Shown: positions 24,537 to 33,496, counted from the first letter of the stretch. The stretch: 64,000 nt of DNA from Streptomyces sp. DI166 (GCF_900091315.1 NZ_FLSP01000008.1:1-64000); one strand, 5' to 3'. The notes: a model not told the origin generated them from the letters alone. Translations and numbers: made by a program.

Positions 24537-26530
24537 GGCTTCAGCACCGCCGCTCCGTAGCGGTCGAGGGTGACCTCGTCGGTGACCTTCGCGCCGGTCA
24601 GCAGGTCGTGGTGGGTGCCGGGGACGGGAACGGTGACCGGTTCGCGGGCGTGGTTGAGCAGGAAGAGGGCCTCGCCCCGGCGTACGGCCTCGACCTGCGG
24701 GGGCAGTCCGTCCAGCGGGGGCCGCACGCCCGCCTGCGCGGCGATGCGCGCGAGCAGCTCGCGCAGGTGGGACGGCTCGGGGAGGGTCGAGAGGTACCAG
24801 GCGCGCCCGTTGCGGAGCACAGCGGGAAGCCCATCGAGTTCGCCGCCCTCGTAGGCGGCCACGACCTCGGCGCCCTCCACGCTCTCGATCTCCTCCGACC
24901 ACAGCGTCCCGCCGAACCCGCCGCACCGGATGCTCTCCCCCGCCTCCAGTGGCCACCACTCGTGCAGGGTGCCGATCCCGAACAGTTCGCGCAGCCGGGC
25001 GTCCATGCCTCCGGGGCGCACCCGGTCGTCCTGGTCGGCGATGCCGGTGAGGAAGCCGGAGACGAGAGTGCCGCCCCGGCGGACGTAGGCGACGAGACTG
25101 TCGATCGCGGTGTCGGTGAGCGCGTACAACTGCGGGACGACGACCATGCGGTACCGGGTCAGGTCGTGCTCGGGGTGGGCGAAGTCGGCGGTGAGGTGGG
25201 ACTCCCACAGGGCCCGGTGCCAGGCCGTGAGGACCTGTGCGTAGTCGACCTCGGCGGACAGCCGCCCTTCGTGGGCGCCGGCCCACCAGGAGTGCCAGTC
25301 GTGCAGGATCGCGAGGTCGTTGACGGTGTGGGTGCCGGTCACCTCGGGTGCGATACGGGCAAGTTCGGCGCCGATCCGCCGCACCTCCCGGTACGTACGG
25401 CCCCGCTCCCCCGCGTGGCCGACCATCCCGGAGTGGAACTTCTCGGCGCCCTGCCGGGACTGGCGCCACTGGAAGTAGCAGACCGCGTCGGCGCCACGGG
25501 CCACGGCCTGCAGCGACCAGAGCCGGTTGAGGCCGCGGGGCTTGGGGTGGTTGACGCCCCGCCAGTTGACCGGGCCCGCCGCCTGCTCCATCAGCATCCA
25601 GGGGCCGCGGGCCTGGGAGCGGGTGAGGTCCTGGACGAGGGCGCCGTGCTGGGCGCCGAGCGGGTCGCGGGGGTCGGGGTACAGGTCGACGGAGACCACG
25701 TCCTCCTCGTCCGCCCACCGCCAGGCGTCCACGCCCTCCCACAGCGGCATGAAGTTGGTGGTCACGGGGATGTGGGGGCTGTAGCGGCGGACGATGTCGC
25801 GCTCGGCGCGGTAGCACTCCAGCAGCATGTCGGAGGTGAACCGCTTGAAGTCGAGCACCTGGGACGGGTTGCGCAGGTAGTGGGCGCGGCGCGGGGTGTG
25901 GATCTCCGCCCAGTCGCCGTAGCCCTGGCTCCAGAAGGCGGTGCCCCAGGCGGTGTTGAGGGCGTCGAGGGTGCCGTACCGCTGCTTGAGCCAGTCCCGG
26001 AAGCGGGCGGCGGCGCGGTCGCTGTGGTCGTAGGTGCAGTACTCGTTGTTGATGTGCCACATCGTGAGGGCCGGGTGGCTGCCGTAGCGGGCGGCGAGGT
26101 CCTCGGTGATGGCGGCGGCGTGGTGGCGGTAGGTGTCGCTGGAGTGCGAGAAGTGCTGGCGGCCGCCCCACCACTCGGTGCGGCCGTCCTCGTCGACGGG
26201 GAGGGTGTCGGGGTGGAGGCGGCCGAGCCAGGGCGGGGGTGAGGCGGTGGGCGTGGCGAGGACCACGCCGATGCCGCTCTCGTGCAGCAGCTCCAGCAGG
26301 CGGTCCAGCCAGCCGAACTCCCGCTCACCCGGCCGGGGTTCCAGCTTCGCCCAGGAGAAGACGCCGACGGTGACGGAGTTGACCCCGGCTTCCCGCATCA
26401 GCCGGATGTCGTCGGGCCAGGTCTCCTCGGGCCACTGCTCGGGGTTGTAGTCGCCGCCGAACAGGATGCGGCCCCGGGTGGCGTCGGCGAGGGCCGGCCT
26501 CACGCGGGGAGGCAATGGAGGCAGGGGCAT
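24533..26530 (-). CDS. GH42 beta-galactosidase
   Basis: This is a 665-residue intracellular GH42 enzyme. The barrel begins ILFGGDYNPEQWPEETWPDDIRLMREAGVNSVTVGVFSWAKLEP. The acid/base is Glu163 in HINNEY and the nucleophile Glu315 in LMEQAAGP. Downstream are the trimerisation domain (VVPQLYALTDTAIDSLVAYVRRGGTLVSGFLTG) and a small C-terminal beta domain. ATG 26530 has a GAGG site upstream. It lies 65 bp after the permease gene and overlaps the GH95 start. In this operon its likely substrate is the galactosyl side chain of xyloglucan oligosaccharides; lactose-type galactosides are possible. Confidence 0.92.
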   Translation of the reverse strand: MPLPPLPPRVRPALADATRGRILFGGDYNPEQWPEETWPDDIRLMREAGVNSVTVGVFSWAKLEPRPGEREFGWLDRLLELLHESGIGVVLATPTASPPPWLGRLHPDTLPVDEDGRTEWWGGRQHFSHSSDTYRHHAAAITEDLAARYGSHPALTMWHINNEYCTYDHSDRAAARFRDWLKQRYGTLDALNTAWGTAFWSQGYGDWAEIHTPRRAHYLRNPSQVLDFKRFTSDMLLECYRAERDIVRRYSPHIPVTTNFMPLWEGVDAWRWADEEDVVSVDLYPDPRDPLGAQHGALVQDLTRSQARGPWMLMEQAAGPVNWRGVNHPKPRGLNRLWSLQAVARGADAVCYFQWRQSRQGAEKFHSGMVGHAGERGRTYREVRRIGAELARIAPEVTGTHTVNDLAILHDWHSWWAGAHEGRLSAEVDYAQVLTAWHRALWESHLTADFAHPEHDLTRYRMVVVPQLYALTDTAIDSLVAYVRRGGTLVSGFLTGIADQDDRVRPGGMDARLRELFGIGTLHEWWPLEAGESIRCGGFGGTLWSEEIESVEGAEVVAAYEGGELDGLPAVLRNGRAWYLSTLPEPSHLRELLARIAAQAGVRPPLDGLPPQVEAVRRGEALFLLNHAREPVTVPVPGTHHDLLTGAKVTDEVTLDRYGAAVLKP

Positions 26531-26595
26531 GAAACACACCTCGCTGAGTGGGAAGGGGGGTTGCTCGTCCGAGGTCCGAGGTCCGAGGGGCGTGG

Positions 26596-27525
26596 TCAGC
26601 CCTTCACCGCGCCGGTCAGCATCCCCTTCTTGAAGTGCCGCTGGACGAAGGGCGAGAGAACGGCCACCGGGAGCAGCGCCATCACCATCACGGCCATCTG
26701 CACCGCGAGCCCGGACAGTTGGCCCGTCTTGATCGCCTGTCCCAGACCCACCGGCGCCTCCTGCTTCTGCACCAGCTGGATCATCACGTTCTGCAGCGGC
26801 ATCATGTCCTGGTCGTTGAGGTACAGCGAGGCGTTGAACCAGGCGCTCCAGTACCCGACCGCGTAGAACAGGGTGATCACCGCGACGACCGCCCGGGACA
26901 GCGGCAGGACGATCTGCCACAGGATGCGGAAGTCCCCGGCGCCGTCGATGCGGGCGCTGTCGGTCAGCTCCGGGGAGATCCCCATGAAGAAGCCGCGCAG
27001 CACGAGGATGTTGAAGACGCTGAGCGCGCTCGGCAGGATCAGCGCGAGATAGCTGTCGGTCAGTCCGAGCGTCTGCACCAGCAGATAGGTCGGGATCAGT
27101 CCGGCGCTGAAGAACATCGTGGCCAGCAGGGTCATCAGGATCCACCGGTGGCCGAGCGAGCCGGTGCGCGAGAGGCCGTAGGCGCACAGCACGGACACCG
27201 TCATCGAGAAGGCGGTGCCGACCAGGGTGACCAGCACGCTGACGATCGTCGCGCGGGTCACCTGGCCGCCGCTGAGCAGCTCCTGGTAGGCGACGAAGGT
27301 GATGTCCTTCGGCACCATCACCAGACCGCCTGCCTCGTCGATGGTCTGCCGGGTGGACAGGCTGGTGACGACGACGATCCACAGCGGGAACAGGATGGCC
27401 AGGCAGGCCAGACCCAGGACCAGGGCTTTGCTCGCCAGGCCCGCCCTGCTCGGGGGTCCCTCCCAGACCGGCCGGGGCGGGGCGGCGAAGCGGCGCCGTA
27501 CCGGCTTGTCGACGGCCGTGGTCAT
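26596..27525 (-). CDS. Carbohydrate ABC transporter permease (MalG-like)
   Basis: This 309-residue inner-membrane permease has about six membrane segments (ALVLGLACLAILFPLWIVVV near the N-terminus). The ATPase-docking loop reads TDSARIDGAGDFRILWQIVLPLS. It resembles LplC/YtcP-type permeases, which pair with large LplA-type binding proteins for oligosaccharide uptake. The ATG overlaps the stop of the partner permease (ATGA). It is third in the operon, before the intracellular glycosidases. Confidence 0.93.
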   Translation of the reverse strand: MTTAVDKPVRRRFAAPPRPVWEGPPSRAGLASKALVLGLACLAILFPLWIVVVTSLSTRQTIDEAGGLVMVPKDITFVAYQELLSGGQVTRATIVSVLVTLVGTAFSMTVSVLCAYGLSRTGSLGHRWILMTLLATMFFSAGLIPTYLLVQTLGLTDSYLALILPSALSVFNILVLRGFFMGISPELTDSARIDGAGDFRILWQIVLPLSRAVVAVITLFYAVGYWSAWFNASLYLNDQDMMPLQNVMIQLVQKQEAPVGLGQAIKTGQLSGLAVQMAVMVMALLPVAVLSPFVQRHFKKGMLTGAVKG

Positions 27526-28556
27526 TTCTTGTACACCCCCTGCTCGCCCATCAGATGGGCCACCTTGTTCGCGGCCAGGACGAGTCCGATGCTGATGACG
27601 CCCTTGACGAGGCCGGCGGCGGCCGCGTAGCCGAAGTCCTGGTTGCGGACGCCGTTCCACCACACGAAGGTGTCCAGCACTTCCGCCGCGCCCGGTCCCA
27701 CCGCGTCGCGTTGCAGCAGGATCTGCTCGAAGCCCACGGTCAGGGCGTCACCGACGCGCAGGACCAGCAGCAGCGCGATCACCGGGCGCAGCGCGGGCAG
27801 CGTGACGTGCCACATCCGGCGCCAGCGCCCCGCGCCGTCCATCGCGGCGGCCTCGTACAGGTCGGGGCTGACCGCGGCCAGCGCGGCGAGGAAGACGATG
27901 ATCCCCCAGCCCGCGTCCTTCCACACGGCCTGCGCGGTGACCAGGAACTTGAAGGTGCCCGGGTCGGTCATGATGTCCAGGCCGTCGTACCCGTGGTCCC
28001 GCAGGAGCTGCGACAACAGTCCCGCGCCGCCCAGCAGTTGCTGGAAGACCGAGATCACCAGCACCCACGAGAAGAAGTGCGGCAGATACAGCACGGCCTG
28101 CGCCACCGCCCGCACCCGGGGCCGGATCACGCTGTTGATGAGCAACGCGAGGGCGACCGGGATCGGGAAGAACAGCAGGAGCTGGAGGAAGAAGAGGACC
28201 AGCGTGTTGCGGACGGCCTGCCAGAAGGCGGAGTCCTCGAAGATCCGCTGGAAGTTCTCCAGGCCCACCCAGGGGCTGTGCCAGATGGAGACGACGCCGT
28301 TGTCGCTGATGTAGGGGTCGTACTCCTGGAAGGCGACCACGTTGCCGAGGATCGGCACGTAGTTGAAGAGCAGGACCAGCAGGACGGCGGGCAGGGTCAT
28401 CAGGAGCAGGACGCGGTCGCGCCTGAACCTGTGCCGCAGGCCGAGCTTCCCCTTCGGGGGTGTGCCACCCGGCCCGACGGCGTCGTCGGACGCCGTCGGG
28501 GACTTCGCCGTCGTTTCGGCCTCGGCCCTGCTCCGAGGCACCGTGCTGTGCGACAC
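27522..28556 (-). CDS. Carbohydrate ABC transporter permease (LplB/MalF-like)
   Basis: This 344-residue permease has a long cytoplasmic N-terminus and about six membrane helices (VLLLMTLPAVLLVLLFNYVPILGNVVAFQEYDP is the first). The docking motif is PDLYEAAAMDGAGRWRRMWHVTLPALRP. It is of the LplB type used for complex oligosaccharides. The GTG start lies 27 bp after the binding-protein stop. The operon has no ATP-binding subunit, so it probably uses a shared ATPase such as MsiK, known for Streptomyces sugar importers. Confidence 0.93.
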   Translation of the reverse strand: MSHSTVPRSRAEAETTAKSPTASDDAVGPGGTPPKGKLGLRHRFRRDRVLLLMTLPAVLLVLLFNYVPILGNVVAFQEYDPYISDNGVVSIWHSPWVGLENFQRIFEDSAFWQAVRNTLVLFFLQLLLFFPIPVALALLINSVIRPRVRAVAQAVLYLPHFFSWVLVISVFQQLLGGAGLLSQLLRDHGYDGLDIMTDPGTFKFLVTAQAVWKDAGWGIIVFLAALAAVSPDLYEAAAMDGAGRWRRMWHVTLPALRPVIALLLVLRVGDALTVGFEQILLQRDAVGPGAAEVLDTFVWWNGVRNQDFGYAAAAGLVKGVISIGLVLAANKVAHLMGEQGVYKK

Positions 28557-28583
28557 GGCTCTTCTCCTTGCCTCGGTGCCCGG

Positions 28584-30275
28584 TCAGTTGGCGGCGGAGC
28601 CGTTCTCGTCGAGGATCTGCTGGTACCAGTCGCGCAGCTTGTCGCCGCCCTTGTTCTTCCAGTCGGACACGGCCTGCTGCATGTCGCTGATCTTCTTGCG
28701 GCCGCGGACGATGTCGTCCTCCAGCTGCTCGAAGTCGTTGGAGAGGTTGGTCCAGCGGCTCGGCTCGGTGATCTGCATGCCGTAGAAGGCGGACTTATTG
28801 GTGAAGGCGCCCATTCGCTGCTGCCACTCGACCTGTCCCTTGGCGACCTCGGGGAAGTCGGGGTGGGCGATGGTCGGGGCGGGGCTCGCCACCATGACGT
28901 AGGCGTTGCTGACCTCCAGGTTGCCCTGGTCGGTCTTGGTGGGGACGCCGTCCTTGACGGTGTAGTGGGTGCCCTCCACACCGTAGTTGGTCATCATGTA
29001 TTCCTTGGTGCCGTACGGCGCCGCGGTGGTGTTGGCGACGGCGAGGACCTCGCGGATCACCGACTCGGAGGCCTTCTTGTTGACGAAGGCGAAGATGCCG
29101 GCGGGCTGGTCGGCCCACAGGGTCGGGTCGCCTCCGTCGTGGCCCCAGATGTCCATGCCCCAGATCCTGAACTCCGGGTTGGCCGCGGCCTGTTCGGCGG
29201 TGCGGCCCCACCACTGGGAGATGTTGTTGGGGTAGATCAGGAACTCGCCCTTGGCGAACTTGGGCCCTGCGTCGGGGGCGTTCTTGCCCATCTTGGAGTC
29301 GGGGTGGACGACGCCCGCCTCGAAGAGCTTGCGGGACCACTCCAGGGCTTCGAGGTACTCCTCCGTCTCCACCCGGTTGACCAGCTTGCCGTCGACCAGG
29401 TTCCAGCCGAGCGGCTTCTCACTGCCGGAGAGGACCCCGAAGGCCTGGAAGGCGGTCCACTTCATGTCCAGGCAGGCCCAGCGCTTGGCCCTCGCGTTGG
29501 TGATGTCCTTGGCCAGCGCCATGAACTCGTCGCAGGACGTGGGGACTTCGTAGCCCTCCTTCTCGAAGATGTCCCGCCGGTACAGCGGCACCATGCTGGG
29601 CGCCCAGGGCGCGGGCATGGGCAGTCCGCGCAGCTTGCCGCCGAAGATGGAGCGCCGCCAGGCGTCGGTGGGGATCGCGGCGAGGTTGGGGTACTCCTTG
29701 ACCCTGTCGCCGGAGAGGTAGGGGCTGAGGTCGGCGAACTTGCTGATGATGGCGCTGGGTATCTTGCCGTTCATGTTCCAGCCGGGGACGACCACCACGT
29801 CCGGGACGTCGCTGGAGGCGAGGACCGCGCCGAGCTTCTGCTCGTAGGTGTTGCCGTCCTGGTTCTGCCACTGGACGTCGACGCCGATCAGCTCGTTCAT
29901 CGCCGTGTAGTAGTCGTTGTCGCCCTTGGGCGGGGAGCCCCAGAACGGCGACATGATGGTGACCTTGCCGCCCTTGCCGAGCTTCTTGGGCACCGAGGTC
30001 TTCAGGCCGGCCAGGTCCAGCTTGCTGGTGAAGCCGATCGCGGAGCCGTTCCTCGCGGGGATGTCCGGCTTGACGACGTTGCTGGCGACGAACGCCGGGA
30101 GGATCTTCTTCGCGTCCTTCGCCGACGTGGTCCCCTCGCGCGAGCTGGTGTCCGAGTCCCCGCACGCGGCGAGCAGCGGCATCCCTCCGGCCACCGCCGC
30201 GGCGGCGACCGCCGAGGAGGCGAGGAAGCTTCTCCGGCTGGGCGCGGACGGGGCGGAGGAGGCGTTCGGCGTCAT
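28584..30275 (-). CDS. Extracellular oligosaccharide-binding lipoprotein (LplA-like)
   Basis: This 563-residue solute-binding protein is the first gene of the six-gene operon. The N-terminus has a twin-arginine motif (SRRSFLASSAVAAAAVAGG) and lipobox LLAAC, so it should be a Tat-exported lipoprotein. The mature domain is a large type-I binding protein (KVTIMSPFWGSPPKGDNDYYTAMNELIGVDVQW; DVVVVPGWNMNGKIP). The large size fits oligosaccharide rather than monosaccharide ligands. Its promoter region (30276-30651) holds one LacI operator and a set of 18-bp tandem repeats. Confidence 0.93.
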   Translation of the reverse strand: MTPNASSAPSAPSRRSFLASSAVAAAAVAGGMPLLAACGDSDTSSREGTTSAKDAKKILPAFVASNVVKPDIPARNGSAIGFTSKLDLAGLKTSVPKKLGKGGKVTIMSPFWGSPPKGDNDYYTAMNELIGVDVQWQNQDGNTYEQKLGAVLASSDVPDVVVVPGWNMNGKIPSAIISKFADLSPYLSGDRVKEYPNLAAIPTDAWRRSIFGGKLRGLPMPAPWAPSMVPLYRRDIFEKEGYEVPTSCDEFMALAKDITNARAKRWACLDMKWTAFQAFGVLSGSEKPLGWNLVDGKLVNRVETEEYLEALEWSRKLFEAGVVHPDSKMGKNAPDAGPKFAKGEFLIYPNNISQWWGRTAEQAAANPEFRIWGMDIWGHDGGDPTLWADQPAGIFAFVNKKASESVIREVLAVANTTAAPYGTKEYMMTNYGVEGTHYTVKDGVPTKTDQGNLEVSNAYVMVASPAPTIAHPDFPEVAKGQVEWQQRMGAFTNKSAFYGMQITEPSRWTNLSNDFEQLEDDIVRGRKKISDMQQAVSDWKNKGGDKLRDWYQQILDENGSAAN

Positions 30276-30340
30276 TGCGTCAACCCTTCATGGCGCACCT
30301 GGACACCCGGCGGTGGGCCGTCGGCTGCGGTGTCTTGAGA

Positions 30341-30404
30341 ACTGGCCGATCTTGAGTAACTGGCCGATCTTGAGTAACTGGCCGATCTTGAGTACTGGCC
30401 GAGC
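30341..30404. repeat. 18-bp tandem direct repeats in the operon leader
   Basis: The unit actggccgatcttgagta occurs at 30341-30358, 30359-30376 and 30377-30394, with a partial fourth copy (actggccgag) sharing the last base. It lies 65-130 bp upstream of the binding-protein start, so it would be transcribed if the promoter is near operator O3. Confidence 0.9.
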
Positions 30405-30442
30405 TGGAAGCAGTGCTCCGACCTGTGGGGCGCGGATCGCAG

Positions 30443-30456
30443 TCGAAGCGCTTCGA
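30443..30456. promoter_or_regulatory. LacI-family operator O3
   Basis: The perfect 14-bp palindrome tcgaagcgcttcga is the core of O1. It is 168 bp upstream of the binding-protein start and probably overlaps that operon's promoter. Confidence 0.87.
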
Positions 30457-30601
30457 TGTTGCTGCGAGGTTAAGTGAACACCCAGGGGCGCACAAGGGTC
30501 GTTCGCAAGATTCCTCGCGCCGGGTGGACTCGACCTTTTCTATGTGCTGCTTGAACTGACCGGGTACGTCTCTTGACACTCCACCCCACCTCGAATGAGC
30601 A

Positions 30602-30615
30602 TCGAAGCGCTTCGA
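30602..30615. promoter_or_regulatory. LacI-family operator O4
   Basis: The perfect 14-bp palindrome tcgaagcgcttcga lies 36 bp before the GH3 start codon, 159 bp from O3. It shows that an upstream in-frame ATG at 30595 is not the real start, since the operator would then lie within coding sequence. Confidence 0.87.
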
Positions 30616-30651
30616 AAGCGCCGAGTCGATCCATCGCAAGGGGATCCCCAC

Positions 30652-33471
30652 GTGACCGCACACCCGCCGCCCGTTCCGCCGTTCCGCGATCCGCGGCTGC
30701 CGTTCGCGAAGCGCGTCGACGACCTTCTCGCGCGACTGACCCTCACCGAGAAGATCGGCTGGCTGCACCAGTTCGCCCCCGCCGTGGAGCGGCTCGGCGT
30801 CGCGGCGTTCCGCACCGGCCAGGAGGCCCTGCACGGCGTGGCCTGGATGGGCCCGGCGACCGTCTTCCCGCAGGCCGTGGGCCTCGGCGCCACCTGGAAC
30901 CCCGACCTGCTGCGCCGGATCGGCGAGGCCGTCTCCCGGGAGGCCCGGGCGATGCGCGCCAAGGACGACCGGGTGGGCCTGAACGTCTGGTCCCCCACGG
31001 TCAACCTGCTGCGCCACCCCCTGTGGGGCCGCAACGAGGAGGGCTACTCGGAGGACCCGGGGCTGACCTCCGCCCTCGCCGCCGCCTACACCCGGGGCCT
31101 GCGCGGCGACCACCCGGTGTACTGGCGCACCGCGCCGGTCCTGAAGCACTGGCTGGCCCACAACAACGAGACCAACCGCGACACCACGTCCTCCTCGGTC
31201 CGCCCCCGCGTCCTGCACGAGTACGACCTGCGCGCCTTCCGCGGCGCGGTCGAGGCGGGCGCCGTGGCCGGGGTCATGCCGGCGTACAACCTGGTCAACG
31301 GCCGCCCCAACCACGTCTCCCCGTATCTGCGCGAGCAGTTGCGCACCTGGACCGACCAGGAGCTGCTGGTCTGCTCGGACGCGGGCGCGCCCTCCAACCT
31401 GGTCGACTCCGAGCACTACTTCGACACCCACGAGGAGGCGACGGCGGCGGCGCTGCGGGCGGGCGTGGACAGCTTCACGGACCACGGCACGGACAGCTCG
31501 AAGATCGTGGAGCGCGTGCGGAAGGCCTATGAGCGGGGCCTGTTGACCGAGGCCGACATCGACGCCGCGGTCCGCCGCCAGCTCTGGGTCCGGTTCCGGC
31601 TCGGCGAGTTCGACGACCACGACGACCCGGGCGTTTTCGACACCCCCGAACACCGGGCGCTGGCCCGGGAGGCGGCCGAGCAGGCGGTGGTCCTGCTGCG
31701 CAACGACGGCGTACTGCCGCTGGCACCCGGTACCCGGGTCGCCGTCGTCGGCCTGCTCGCCGACGAGTGCAAGCTCGACTGGTACAGCGGCGGCCTCCTG
31801 CACCGTTCCACCCCGCTGGAGGGCCTGTACGAGCGGTTCGGCGCCAAGCGGGTCACCTTCGCGGAGGGCGTGGACCGGGTACGGCTGCGCACCTCCACCG
31901 GGGCCTTCCTGTACGTCCCCGACGGCGGCGCCGACGACGAGGCGCCCGGCGCCGAGGGCACCCTGGACCCGGCGCTGCTGGCGGGCCGCACGGATCTGCC
32001 GCCGCTCACCACGGACCCGGTGGGCACCGAACTGGCGCTGGTGGACTGGGGCGAGGGCGTGCTGACGCTGCGGGCGCCGGACGGCCGGTATCTGTCGGTC
32101 GCCGAGGACGGGTACGTACGCGCCTCCGCCGACCAGCCGGGCGGCTGGGTCGTGCGGGAGACGTTCCGGCTGGAACCGCACGGCGCGGGACACCTCCTCA
32201 GGCACATCGGCACGGGTCACCACGTCTGTGTCGCCGCCGACGGCCTGCGGGTTGCCGAGGAGGACGGGGAAGTCTTCGAGGTGGTGCTCGTCGAGCGCGG
32301 CACGGACGCGGTGGCCCGCGCGGCGGCGGGCGCCGACGTGGTGCTGGTGGTCGCCGGGAACGACCCGCACATCAACGGCCGGGAGACCGAGGACCGTACG
32401 ACGCTGCGGCTGCCCGCGCACCAGGAGCGGCTGCTGCACGCCGCCCGCGCCGCCAACCCCCGCACAATCCTGGCCCTGGTCTCCGCCTACCCCTACGCCA
32501 TCGAACCGGGAGCCCTGTCCGCCGTGCTCTGGACGGCGCACGGCGGACAGGCGGCCGGTACCGCGCTGGCCCGCGTCCTGGCCGGTGACGTCTCCCCCGC
32601 CGGACGCCTCCCGCAGACCTGGTACGCGAGCGACGCCGACCTTCCCGACCTGCTGGACTACGACGTGATCGGCGGCCGCCAGACCTACCTGTACTTCGAG
32701 GGCACCCCGCTCTACCCCTTCGGCCACGGCCTGTCGTACGCGTCCTTCGCCTACGACGACCTGACCGCCCAGGTGTCCGGCGACACGGTCCGGGTGACCT
32801 TCTCGGTGACCAACGCCGGGCGGATGACCGCCGACGAGGTCGCCCAGCTCTACGCCCGCGCGGTGGACCCCTCGGTGCCGCGTCCGCGCCGCGAGCTGCT
32901 GGATCACCGCCGGGTCACCCTCGCCCCGGGCGAGCGGGCCGAGCTGGTCTTCGAGGTGCCGCTGTCGGCCTTCGCGTTCTGGGACGTGGCGCACGGCCGG
33001 TGGCACCGGGAGCCGGGGCCGTACGACCTGATGGCGGGAGGTTCCAGCGAGGACGTGCGGCTGCGGACGACGGTCCTGCTCGACGGTGCGCCCGTGCCGC
33101 CGCGCGCGGTGCGCGAACGCGGCCTGGACGCGGCCGACTTCGACGAGCAGAGCGGTACCGCGCTCGTGGACCGCACCCGGACGGCGGGCGACGCGGTGTC
33201 CCCGGCCGGGGACCGGGCGGGCGAACTCCTCTACCGGGCCTGCGACTTCGGACCGGGGGTCACGGAGGTGTCGGTGACGGTGGCCGGGGCGGGAACGGTG
33301 GAGGTCTCGCTCGACGGCGGCCCCGTGCTCGCCACCCTGGCGACCGACGCACCGTCAGGCACGTACGAATACACCGAACTCACCACCGACTTCACCGCCA
33401 CCGGCGTCCACGACGTCCGGATCGGGCTGCGCGGCCCGCTGCGGCTCGCGCACGTCGGCTTCTCCGGTTGA
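30652..33471 (+). CDS. GH3 beta-glucosidase with inserted fascin-like domain and C-terminal CBM6-like domain
   Basis: This 939-residue protein hydrolyses beta-glucosides and probably the glucan backbone of xyloglucan oligosaccharides. The GH3 barrel is at residues ~10-330, with nucleophile Asp243 in LLVCSDAGAP. The second GH3 domain is split: between ~410 and ~550 lies a beta-trefoil-like insert (TLRAPDGRYLSVAEDGYVRA, LLRHIGTGHHVCVAADG) resembling fascin or ricin folds. A fibronectin III-like domain and a C-terminal CBM6-like domain follow (from ~835, ending VHDVRIGLRGPLRLAHVGF). There is no signal peptide. GTG 30652 is chosen for the AAGGGGA site seven bases upstream. Confidence 0.88.
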   Translation: MTAHPPPVPPFRDPRLPFAKRVDDLLARLTLTEKIGWLHQFAPAVERLGVAAFRTGQEALHGVAWMGPATVFPQAVGLGATWNPDLLRRIGEAVSREARAMRAKDDRVGLNVWSPTVNLLRHPLWGRNEEGYSEDPGLTSALAAAYTRGLRGDHPVYWRTAPVLKHWLAHNNETNRDTTSSSVRPRVLHEYDLRAFRGAVEAGAVAGVMPAYNLVNGRPNHVSPYLREQLRTWTDQELLVCSDAGAPSNLVDSEHYFDTHEEATAAALRAGVDSFTDHGTDSSKIVERVRKAYERGLLTEADIDAAVRRQLWVRFRLGEFDDHDDPGVFDTPEHRALAREAAEQAVVLLRNDGVLPLAPGTRVAVVGLLADECKLDWYSGGLLHRSTPLEGLYERFGAKRVTFAEGVDRVRLRTSTGAFLYVPDGGADDEAPGAEGTLDPALLAGRTDLPPLTTDPVGTELALVDWGEGVLTLRAPDGRYLSVAEDGYVRASADQPGGWVVRETFRLEPHGAGHLLRHIGTGHHVCVAADGLRVAEEDGEVFEVVLVERGTDAVARAAAGADVVLVVAGNDPHINGRETEDRTTLRLPAHQERLLHAARAANPRTILALVSAYPYAIEPGALSAVLWTAHGGQAAGTALARVLAGDVSPAGRLPQTWYASDADLPDLLDYDVIGGRQTYLYFEGTPLYPFGHGLSYASFAYDDLTAQVSGDTVRVTFSVTNAGRMTADEVAQLYARAVDPSVPRPRRELLDHRRVTLAPGERAELVFEVPLSAFAFWDVAHGRWHREPGPYDLMAGGSSEDVRLRTTVLLDGAPVPPRAVRERGLDAADFDEQSGTALVDRTRTAGDAVSPAGDRAGELLYRACDFGPGVTEVSVTVAGAGTVEVSLDGGPVLATLATDAPSGTYEYTELTTDFTATGVHDVRIGLRGPLRLAHVGFSG

Positions 33472-33496
33472 GGGTCCGGAGCGAGCCGGCGCACAG

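Larger units (their letters stand above)
30276..30651. promoter_or_regulatory. Divergent control region of the binding-protein operon and GH3 gene
   Basis: This 376-bp region separates the two divergent units. It holds a tandem 18-bp repeat block (30341-30404) in the leader of the operon, operator O3 (30443-30456) and operator O4 (30602-30615). The AT content is locally higher around 30535-30580 than in the flanks, consistent with promoters. I see no gene in it. Confidence 0.75.

Noticed and set aside
22335..26174. A 1279-codon minus-strand frame spanning the GH95 and GH42 genes
   Set aside because: Only its last 734 codons are the GH95 gene. The upstream part is Arg/Pro-rich out-of-frame translation of the GH42 gene and not a fusion.
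27555..30338. Long plus-strand frame opposite the permease and binding-protein genes
   Set aside because: It is antisense to a coherent transporter operon, with composition typical of reverse-strand shadow (Val/Gly/Asp-rich, no motifs).
30595..30654. Upstream ATG start of the GH3 gene at 30595
   Set aside because: It would put the LacI operator inside coding sequence and has no ribosome site. GTG 30652 has a clear one.
30280..33006. 908-codon minus-strand frame opposite the GH3 gene
   Set aside because: It is a shadow of GH3. Its apparent repeat VTQDRP is simply the translated 18-bp DNA repeat.
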